Shown here: in pieces, positions 38,101-50,100 of the stretch
Layout of the letters: each line of letters starts with the position of its first letter
How positions within the stretch are numbered: the stretch's first letter is position 1
DNA from: Rhyacophila brunnea
Taxonomy: Eukaryota > Arthropoda > Insecta > Trichoptera > Rhyacophilidae
Length of the DNA stretch: 64,000 nucleotides
Direction: 5' to 3'
NCBI GenBank assembly: GCA_022495005.1
Contig: JAGYXB010002042.1
Span: forward strand, 62,001 to 126,000
Notes under the pieces: model-generated
Database searches by the model: none
Told to the model about the DNA's origin: nothing
The model's input: only the letters and a program-made list of their open reading frames with translations
Made by a program: the position numbers and the translations under genes

Positions 38101-41100
38101 GGATCAACAAATTCGAATATTTTTCATTTCCAGGCTCGGACATGACATGGAACTTTCTGTTGTTCGAGGCGGTAATTCATGGGATCGGGACAGCGTTGTT
38201 ACTACAAGCTCGAGTAGTGCGTCCTCTTCTGAAACCCTAAAATGGCATGGTAAGGACATAATTAATTACATCTGTTTAATTATTATTGGAGACTTTCGTA
38301 AAAATAACTTTCCATTCAAAATCAAGTGAACAGTCCTCATCGTGCTTATTAATCATTGGAAAAACTCAAAGATACTCTTCTATTGAGTTTTCTTTCCAAA
38401 GATACTAAAAATTCTTAACTGTTCCTGCACATACATATACCCCAAACATTATCCTTACACATTGCATAAAAAATATAAAAGTTGCACGGCAGTCTTACAA
38501 TTTAATTCAAACTTAATAAATTGCAATGAATGAAGACCACATCATTTATTTTTACGGAAGTATTCATTGATAAATTAACAAATTTGATTTATCCATGTCA
38601 TACAATAATACATCATTGAACAACTTAAAAACTAAAGCTCTGCAATTGTAAATAAGATGTTCATAATTTAATTGGAAAGGATTATGCATTTAGATTAAGA
38701 CACCCATTATTTCAAAAACTTTCTCAAAGGATGAATCTATCTATATTTTTACCTGCAAACTTTTAGGTGGCATTCATAACTCATTTTTTTTCTTTCGATA
38801 TCTTGCTTAATTTGCTAATCCATATACACCATCCAATTAGCTATACGTCTCCTCACTTACAAGATTAAATAAGAGTTGTTTTTCTAATATTTTGCTGTAC
38901 ATGTCCCATCATTGCATCATAATTTTGTGTTTTATAGTTTTTAAAATTATATTGTGGTTTTTGGAAAATGGTAAAAGCGATTTTATAGTTGCAATGATAT
39001 GTATTATATTGAGAAGGCTTGCTGTCTTCTCAAATACATAAATGTCACATTGATTTAAACTAATCATAATTTGGCGGCAATATGGCTACTAAGTGCTATA
39101 TTTTTTTGACAAACCATGCAAAGCGAGTAATTTTATTATTGATGGTTTAAGATAGCGAATCATAACATGCAACACTGGTAAAAAATGTGTGCAAAACACA
39201 GTGTAAGAAGTACTTAGTGGTTATTTTCATAAATATTACAGTTATGTCATGAAATCATTTGTTACCACAAGTGAAAAAACTTTGGAAGTTTCTCATTGTA
39301 TAAAAATTCCGTAAAACTTAGAATATTGGCGAAAAATTGATATTACAAGATGGTGAAAATATTATTTTGTTACTATTTGATGAGAAATCAGATGGTCATA
39401 CTCCGTTATCAAATGACACCGTACGCATACGCATTCTGAAATGACAGATTCCATAATAGAGTCAATTGTTAAAAAAGCTAATACATAATATTATTACACT
39501 TCAATTACCTAGATTAAATTACAAACTTTGTTCAATTACTGGTATACGTTTTTTATTATAAATTATATTATATAAATGTGACAAAAATATAATAGAGTGT
39601 ATATTTTTGACTTACCTATTTGTAGACAAGACTATTAATTGTTCATTTGGTGGTACTGATATTTATGAATTTTGACTTTGTTAAATAATTAGTTTTAAAA
39701 AATATATTATTGTGATATCCTAGCTAGCGTTTGACTTAATTAGTGCAGACTAATTACATACTAGAATAAATTAAATTTAAGAATAGCTTTGATAAGCGCT
39801 CATCCCAGACAGATTTGTCGCAAATGTCTTTCAACAATGATTCTATCGAAACCGTTTTTATGCTTTATTCTGTATTTTCAATAATTCAAGACATGTTTAT
39901 TTCTAGGATCTTTAAGCGATGTGTCAGTGGCTAGTAGTTCCTTCAGCTTAGGAAGGCAGCAACTGATTGCACACTCGGCTAGGGTCCAAACGCCGCAACG
40001 ACACAACTCGGACAGTGTCTCGTACATCAAGCAAGTTAATGATGGAACCGCCAGCATAAGTGAAAGGACTTACCCAACCTATACTACGCAACGATCAGCT
40101 GAGCCACAACGGGAAAATAATATGTAAGTATTCACCGGTTACCATTTATTCATCTTAGAGTTTAGTTCTGTTTGTTATTCATGTTGGCTTAAGCCTGTAA
40201 ACAAGGCCAATCTTCGATAATTTTTTTATTATTTATTTATTTCAAGATAATAAAAAAGTATATCATCATCATCGGCTGGGGTCGATCCAATGCTGGATGA
40301 AGGCCTCCCCCATCTCCCTCAACTCTTCTCAGCCCTTAGTTCTTCGCTGCTACATACATCCACTGAACTTTATAAGTTCGTCCATCCAGCAGGTTTTAGT
40401 GTGTCCCTTATGTACCAGGTACCACTGTATGACGGCTTTTATCCAGCGGTTGTCCACTCGTCAAGCGACATGTCTAGCACATTGTCATTTTATCTGCTTA
40501 GTAACCTCTGTCAATTCGCAAACTCTGTGCTTCCTTATCCATTGGTTTCTTTTATGGTTCAACATGCACCTTGCACCATGCCACATTGTGTTACTTGTAA
40601 TTTTTTGATTTCTCAACAGTCTATATTTCACACACATACGTAAGCACTAATAGCACACATTGGTTGAAGTGGGAGGACACTTCTGAATATACTATTAAGG
40701 CTCCCAAAAAATTAAATTACCTATATAATCATAATGAATTTTTATTTTGCATGTTTATGTAGATATTCATTCATTATATTCTCAGATTTTCGATTAAAAA
40801 GTTACGATTTCTGTAGATGATGAAGTCTATCACGTCCATTCTAAAAATAAGTCCTACCTGACACTTGTCGGAATTGATATTTTGAATGCACTAATTATTG
40901 CAAACAATATCTTACAACTGCAATTAGCTCAATACTGCTCAAAAACACTGGACTATGAGGGGCGTATTTTAAATTGGTAGAAAATGCATCAGTAGCCTGA
41001 TGCTGAGTACCTACCTCCGCTACACAGAAGTACATTGAAACATGTATATGTATACACATTCCAATGTACTTACATGTAGCGGAGGTATTCAGCATTTACA

Positions 41101-44100
41101 TAATAAATATGTAACAAATTCACATTTTTTTACAATTGTAAGTTTATCTTTGACTTCTTTTTAAAAATTCTTTTTAATGTTTTCAGATACATAAATATTT
41201 ATTAATTAATACAGTTGAAATTGTAAATCATTAAAAAATGTCTCAAATTGAAAGCTTCGTATTTTTCCGCTAGGTGCCTTTGTAGGCATAATAATAATAA
41301 ATAAAATATAAAAATAATTTTTAGAAATACATATTATTAGTAATAAAAATATATAAGTAATATTCATATTACATCAATCAAATTTATTGGATAAATTATT
41401 GTTGGAAATATCCAACACTCATGCGTTAATAAACCATTAATTTATTTATTCAACGAATAATAACGAATATTATAATATGCTATTTTTGTCGGCAACGTTC
41501 ACACGGGCGTAGCTCAAATCGTAAAATACTTAATTAGCATGTGAGAGGTACCCGTACAGTAGGTATCGATACCCGGCGCCTCCAAGGTACATTTTTTTTT
41601 TAATACTACACATCCATGAAACCACCAAATTTTACACACTAAAATTACGCATCAAACTGAAAATCTACCAAAGAAAGAATAATGTAATAATTATTGCGTC
41701 AGAAAAATAAAATGTAATTAAAATTAATTTATCTGTTAACTTTCTCTTTGTAAGACAATTGAGGCGAAAAACGTTGAAAAATAATAAAATAAAAATCAGC
41801 TGTGGGATTCGAACGTTAAGCAGTCACCCATCCAACAAGTATCCGCGCGCAATGTTGCTTAACTTCAGTGATCAGACGAGACCATCAGCACTCGGCTGGT
41901 AACATTCTGCGTTAACATTTGAATCTTGTGCACAGAATTTTATTTTCATTGTCATGGCAAGCGGTAAAACATATACATGTTAAAAAGGGAAGTCACAACA
42001 AATATTAACGACAAAATTTGCCATTCAGCATTTTAAATAGTTAAAATGTAGATTGATTGTTACACAATACAGCTTCATATAAAATATATGATTGATTAGT
42101 TCTTTAGCTGTTCTGTCAAAATATCTTCTATATAGACTTCTTAATTTGACAGACTTTTATAAAGATTATTTCGAGTGCTTAAAGTCAGACAACGTTATCT
42201 ACAAAAAAGTGTTTTTTTTTGAGATAACGTTATTTTACATTTACGGCTACACGATAGTCAAACAACGTTATGTCAATCTTTTCTAATTTCTTATTAAATC
42301 GTCAGTAAAGTTTAACGCTTACTACATAAGTTACCCTTGTTTTCATATTTTTAAAAAACTATCCCTATAAATTTTAACATCATCATAAGCAAGATAAATG
42401 TACAATACACAATAAATTATAAAATATTATCATTAGGTTTTAAATAAACATTTCCCTTGTTGAGTTACAAGAATCTAAAATAACGATTTTTGGCTCTCCT
42501 GTAAAGTTGCACTTTTGTAGATAATATTGTTTGACACTAAGCCCTCGATTTGTTGTTAATCATTCACTCAACCCATTGATTCTATACAGTAAATTCAAAC
42601 ACCTAGTATATTGATTGAAGTTGTAGGATTCGAATCCACAAACAAGAATCCACTGTGGGTGTCAGCTCTGTAAGTCCGTGGAGATTAGCATTAGTGTGGA
42701 ATATCTATCATCATTCATTTACTTCTGCACTCAAACTTATTGGCGATGCATATGATAATTTTATCTCTTTCTTACTTTCAGAAATAAATCACCCCCTCAG
42801 AGATCTGTAGCGGAAAGAGTTCATCAGTACGAAGAAAAGGTTACAAAATATACATATCTGGATCCCGATAAGAAAACGATGCTGTCAGACCCTGCTCTAA
42901 AGGCAATTCAGAAAAAGGCCCTACTTTTATTTTATGAAAGGCACCAAGATCAGAACAAACCGTCGTGGAGATCAGAGCCACAACTATCTGTCAAGTCATC
43001 TAATAATAATTCTAAACATCCACCTCCTTATGATCCTATGGATTGTGGACCTAAAGTTCCTGATCAAAAAGAAGCAATGCGGAATATTCCTCAAAATATT
43101 TCAAATGACTCTTCAATTATCAATAATGCTTGTCAGATGAAAAAGCCTTATAATAAAATTCATGCTCAGCAAAGTACTGTTCATGATTTATATAAACAAC
43201 AGTGTAATCAAAATAAGACTTATGAATCAGAGCATCTGACTCTTGGAAGTGTTAATTCATACAAACATCACGCTGTAACAAATCGAACTGTCTGCAACAC
43301 TATTGAACGAAGGTCATCCACTTATAGCGAGAATCACAATTACAATAAACCCAGCCCCACTGATATTGAAAACAATGTAAAAGATAATTTTTCACATGTT
43401 GACATTCCGAGTAATAATAATGAATCCCATAACACTGCTCTTCAAGGACCTGTTATTTTGGGTCCAGCTATATCGTTAGATGATTGGGTACCAGAAAGAC
43501 CTCCGAAAAATCAACAGCATTTAAGGTCAGCTTTTCCAGATCTCTATCCTCAAGTTCCACCTTCTCGTAGTCCAGACCTCCCACTGCCATCACCGCCGAC
43601 TTATGAAGACGAGGTGTCTTGTAATAGTGATGAACCTTTTCCGCCACCCCCATTTGAAATTGTGGATCAGTGGAAATATCAGCAAGAAGTCTTGGATCAT
43701 CACCCACCAATTGATATGAAAGGAATGAATAATCACGATGTGGCACTCCATAGTAGCAATAATCAAAATAAAAATTACGACCACAGTAATGATAAAGCTA
43801 GAGAGAAATTCTTCCACATCCCGAAGAAGAGTCCAAATAACAGCATTCCAATAAAACCGAGATTATTGAACCGAGAGTATCCTAATAATCATAAAATACA
43901 CGAAGCACAGCGGAGAAATAGTTTTTCGAAGACTCATGAATCGTCGAGAGACATGACATTAAGGAATGTTAATATTCGAGCTTCCGTTCGAGAAATAGTA
44001 CGATACCCAACATCTCCAACTAAGCAAAACATCTCAGCCCAACGCCAACTATATAGGTCGGTGACAATAGATGATTCCGCCGTGACTCCGAAAAAGCCAA

Positions 44101-47100
44101 TCAATCCATTCTTGAGATCGACATCAATGAAAGTGGATGATCAGAAAACTGATACACTTACAAAGAGCTATAGCACTCAAAAGCCAAGTCATTTAGATAA
44201 ATCCAAGGATCAATATAATTGCATGCCGAAGATTATTCTGAGTGAAAAAATTGGTGTGGTGACGAGTGAAAAAGTCAATAAGGATGTTGGGAAATTTAGA
44301 GCAGAGCCTTTACGTCCATTAGAGACCCTTCAAACATCCAAAGGTCCCATGATGAATCACAAGCATATTACTTCTCCAAGATATCAATCGCAAAGACCAA
44401 TGAGGTAAAATATACTATTATATTACTTAAAGATCCCCATTTTCTCCCCATTGTTAAAAATAATGCATGTTTCAAAAAATAATGCACATTTATTATATAA
44501 AGTAGAAAGCTCGTTTGCCACACTCAGTAATCAGATATGAAGTTGGAAAATTCTATCTATATCCAATGATTCCATTTCCGTTCCTGTGCAATCCTGATAA
44601 TGGAGACTTACTAACGGACATTGCATCTGAGGAGTAAAAGACCCCTGGTAAACTACCATACTCACAGGCGTCCGGGTCTACTCTACCTACATTTTAATAA
44701 TGATGCTTATTGAAAATTCTCATTCATGTTTCGATTTATTTTATCAACATGTCTGCTTTAATAGTAAAATTTTCAATCAAAGGCAGTGTCCATTTGTAAG
44801 TACTAAACATAAAATACCGAGCAATAGTGTACTTTTAACAAAAAAGAAACAATATAATATTCATATCAAAATTTTAAATGCAGTTCATTCTATATTGTCA
44901 AAATTTACATTGGATAATATGTTTACATTAGTATTAATTATAATTAGTTTCAAGTGTAAATGTTTTGTAATGTAAACAAACAAAATCACTGCACTCTCAA
45001 CAATTGCTCATTAAGTACCTACTTATATATTTTTTTAAATCTTTTAAATCTGTCCTAAAAGTAGTTTGAAATGCAAATTATATTTATTTTTTATAGGCCT
45101 CAAGAGTTTAAGCCGCACGAAAATGAAATGATTAGAAAGAAATGCTTATCACCACCTACAAAATTATCGGATGAAGATCCTAGTAGAGTACATCAATGTC
45201 TCCTCCAACAACCCCACGCGGAGCACGCTGTAGTATTTAACCATCAAAAATCTCCAACATTGCAAAAGCCTTGCTTATCACCCCATTCGCCAACCGCTAG
45301 TACACTGGCACATAGTAATAATGAAACAATTGAGAAAAGTAACGAGGCAGTATCTCCGCAAGGACAACTGAGGAGTCCAAACAAAATGGAAGTAACTCTG
45401 GAGACAATGATGAACGGTTTCAAGTTAGTAGACTCAGAATCGACACCTCTACTATCGAAACTTCATCAGTCCATCAGAGAATCTTGTGCCAATGAGGAAG
45501 AGAATATGAAAAAACTATGCAACAATAAGATATTTGCACATCCAAAAGACGCTGTTATTCATCATGAAAAAATGCCAAGCGTTTCTGATGAAAGAATTGA
45601 TCCGCCAGCTTCGGTGGATAATGTCGCTTCTGAAACAGTTTCTGTAATTCCTACCGAGCCGCCTGCACCAACAGCGACTTGTGTTGAAATTCCAATTAAT
45701 AAAAGGAAGATTAGACACTTGAAACCTAGAACACAACTACCAGAGGAAATTGAATGGAGGAGTTTTAGTAGTGAACTGACACTACAATTACCAGCTGAGG
45801 ACCCCATGAAAAACCTCTTGTGTACGTATTTAATATATATTCACTTTGACAATTTTAATTTGAGCTGATTACTAAAGTCATAAAATGTAATTACTATAGT
45901 TTTTACATTGTTGCTTTAAAATGCACGTTTCTCTAATAAATTATTATTTATTTACTAGAATTGCTTGTGTTATATTTATAACTCCTCTATATTGCGTTGC
46001 ACTTGCGTATTTTGCTCACACTTTAAAGAATTGTACCATTTTATGACAAATTATATTAATTCACACTATTTTTTTATAGCAATGCATTGCTGGAATAATA
46101 TTTGATAAATGATTTGCTTGGTAATATGTCTGCAATCTTTGATGAATTAAAACATATGCTGAGTGTTGAAAATAAACATCTGTTCTGTTTTGCGCATTGA
46201 TATTTACATGATAATAAGTAGACCAACCATATTTTTTACTGCCGTTGATAAAAAATATTTCCGAATAATTATTGAGGAACTAGAATCTTTTGTACACAAT
46301 AATATCTTTCTTGCATACTAATCTTTATATTGTAGTGCAGTGCTAGTGATGATGTAAAGTTTTCAGCTTGCTTGCGTCAGAATTCTGTAATAATAATTTG
46401 ATTCGGTTACCTTTAAAAAATATTCTGTACATTATGTTAAATATTATATTATTATCTAGCCATGTCTTTGCGTTGTGATATAATAATTAATTCTTAAGTA
46501 GCTTGGTTTCATTTCTAATTTCGCTGTTTATATAAACTATGTATACTATGCACGAATTTGTCCCATAGCTATCAAATTAAATTTGCTTGTACAATGTGTT
46601 AATTTTCATTTCCGTTATCCGATTACCGATGATAATATTATATTTTGAGTGTTTATGTTCATTACAGCTCAATATAGAGAGTACGATTCGACGGTTGAGA
46701 GTATTTGCAGTTTCTTTGAACAACAATCGAATATTTCTTCGGATGATAAGCAAGTAAAAGATGAAAGCGACTCGCCCGAAAACAATGTTGAAACGTAAGT
46801 GCATATTTTACTTTGGATCTTACATAACAGACCATTATTTGAAAAACTCTGTAATCTTAAAAAACCTGCCCATCTGAGTCTTCTCATTGTTCTTTTCTTC
46901 TAATTTAATTTGCTTGTGCTTGTGCTTGTGCTTGAATAAAATTGCTTGATGATCTATGATATTTAAGATACATAGTAGATTCATTATACGTGTTTCAATT
47001 TGCTTTTCTTTACAGGACTGTTTTATTTATAAAAAACTTACAATCCTGCCTGTTTTTTCAGTACTTCCTCGGAAGATGGTGGGGACTCAAATGAACATTC

Positions 47101-50100
47101 AATTGTCGATGAAAAATCTGTGATTAACAAAGTCGAGGAAGAACCTATCAAAACCATCAAATTGAAGGTTTGTAACATGCATAGTGAATTCTTTTTGATT
47201 TGAAACTTTAAATATTCGTAGGTATGTAACAATAATAATATTATTTTATATATATAGGGCTTAATATCTAATAATATAATCTACGTAAAATCTTTTTTTT
47301 TTTACTGCAATATATCTCTTTCTAATAATTCTATGTCCGAGCGGCCTAAGCGTCAGCCTATAATATTGTGGGTCCCAGATTCGAATCATGGGTCTGGCAA
47401 AAGCATATATTGTTTTTCAATTTGTGTTTAGAGTTAGAGTATGGACCCAATAGGTTGAGCAAGTGGCTAACATCCATTTCTCATAAAAACAAAAATCTGT
47501 TAAAACAAACCTCCTGTGGAGGCCCATAATAATATGATCCTATTAGGATCAGACATGATCAAAAGAAGAAAGAAAGAAATTTCTAGATTAATGTCGAAAT
47601 AATGTTTCTATTTATTGATCCTTCTGTAATCATCGAAGGTAAACTCTTTAAACTCTATAGAACGGTAAACTGCCCTAATGGAGCGACGTACATACATTGT
47701 TGACCATCTACCATCATTACCCTGTGGGCGAGTATAGCTTTCTGTGAGTTAAAAGGAATGGAACACTCGCGTCATATTCTTGCTCAAACTTGTGTTTGCA
47801 TGTGATATTATTTCTGAAGGAGGAAGTTTAGCGGTGTGAGGAGACATAACTTACGCACTCTGTAGGAGTCACTGTGGTAGAAATATTAGGAGCTTATGAT
47901 TTAAAGGGTTGATGTTGTTTGACTTATTAAAGCCCACAATGTAGTGTTAGAAACATAGAGATAATAAATATAAAAAAAATGCTAAAATAATTCACCATAC
48001 AATGCATATTTTCGCAATTATTATTATGAAGCCACATATAGAGCTTCCAAACCGGTTATAACCGAAACCGGGTAACTGCGGGTTTCTAAACTAACTGAAA
48101 ACCGGGTAATTTCACGTGGTTAACCGACTAAAATTATTAGTAGTTATCTAAGTATATGAACTAAAGAGACAAATAGCCAAAATAGCATGTGAAAGCTTTT
48201 TTAAAAACGTCCCGTCGCAACAAAAAATCAACAACCATCTTACACTAATAAGTAGTAATAAAATGCGTGCCTAAATTACTTTATTACCTAGGGAACCTTT
48301 ATGGTTTACTTTACTATTTCCCAGAATATATAATAGCGCGGCAGCCTTTTAGGATTACACGTGTGTCTCAGCTGCATGTACATATCTGACAAAGTGTCCC
48401 ACGGCAAATCTATAGATAAAGAGCTGTGGGATAATATCCACAACTTACTTGGGTTTTTCGCAAATTGAGTACATTGTCCGTAAATAATTTGCCTTTATAA
48501 AAATATATTGTAAATATGTAAATAATCTAAATGACAAATGTCAGAATAAAATGTTAACATATTAAGTAGGTGGAAAAAATATTGTTTTGGTTTAATATGC
48601 TCTTTTCAAAAGTGTCTATTATTATTATTTATTTTTATTATTCAATGATTGCAAAATCAAATAAAATATATCCTCATCACCACATTGTTGTATGTAGGTA
48701 CCTAATACGATTCATGTTGTCATTTATAGGATTTTCCAAAAATATCGAAGCTATGAAATTCTAAAAAGAGATTACAAATTAATTGACTAGCTACTTTGAA
48801 AAAAAAATTTCAGTTAGGTTAGGTTAAATATGACTATATTCTAAAACATTAGAGCAAGAGGTTTAAAAGAATACTATTTTATGTAATAAAAATATATCAT
48901 CGCCGTAGATGTCAAGGGAGCCAGTCCACAAAATCATATTGCTGAGAAACAGGCACTCGATGATTTTGTGTGACAAAGAAAAGTAACATTTTTTTATTGA
49001 ACTTTTTTGTTTTTAAAGATAAAACAGTGAAACTTTCAACATAGAATATACTTTGTGGTGTTATCTATTTATTATTTTGTACAGATAACTAAAAAAAATA
49101 GTATCTTAGAAGTTATGTGTGTTATATCTCTTGACCACTGAATATTGAAATGTACAAAAAATGTAGACAAAGGAGTTTTGTGGCTTAAATCCATTGACCA
49201 CTGCATCTTTGATGATTTTAAAATGCTTTTGTGCACTTTACTTTTTTTCGCCAAATTTGTGGCTTGGCTCCCTTGACATCTACAGCGACGATATGCAGTC
49301 ATCAAATGTTTAAAATAAATATAAAGGATAATAAGGCTTCAAAATTATATAAATAGATTATCTACAACGTTTAAGGTATGTCCAGGATCATGCTTTGAAA
49401 ATAGAACAAAAGCTCCATTTTGACCTACGCTGAGCATGTCCCCCCTTAAGTGATAGTATTTAGTACCTAGTGTTATTTGAAAAATAATATTCATTATGTT
49501 TTGTATCTATCATGTTGATACGAAATTATAATCATATTAAAAAATAAAGGTAGGTACATACTTATAATAATTAATTCTTTCTGGTATTAATTGCTGATTT
49601 ACTGTGGATTATTGATTATTAAAATTCCAAATAATTTAAAAAGATTAACAATTAGTAGGCACTGTTTATAAAGACTTAATTTACCATAGACCAGGCATGT
49701 CCAATTTGAAGTAGGCTGTGATCAGTAGTAGATCAGAAGTAGGTAGTATCAGAATGCAGTGATCTACCACACCTTGTCATTCTGTAACTTTATGTATTTG
49801 TTACAAATATAACAACACACCGTGTATTTTATCATCCCAGCTAAATCCTCAATTTCCCATTCGTCGTGAAAATGGTGAGATTGGTCATCTTTTGGGCAAT
49901 CATTGTCAAACTATTGTCTAAACCTAAACTATTATTAGAGTTCCACCCATTTATAAGTTTTAGGCACCAAATGCTATCAAAAACAAATGTCAAAATATTA
50001 TATTATAATTATTTATATTATGTACCCGAATGAGCGATTGATAATTATTGTGTCACATGATCTTTTACAATAATACGTGTTTGGATCCAGAGCTTGGACA

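Noticed and set aside
41815..41905. Functional 5S rRNA gene
   Set aside because: The 5' third and the 3' stem do not match 5S, and no terminator of the usual kind follows.
43468..43817. Open frames on the - strand within Shroom exon 6
   Set aside because: They are shadows of the Asn/Pro-rich coding strand, with no known motif and no splice context.
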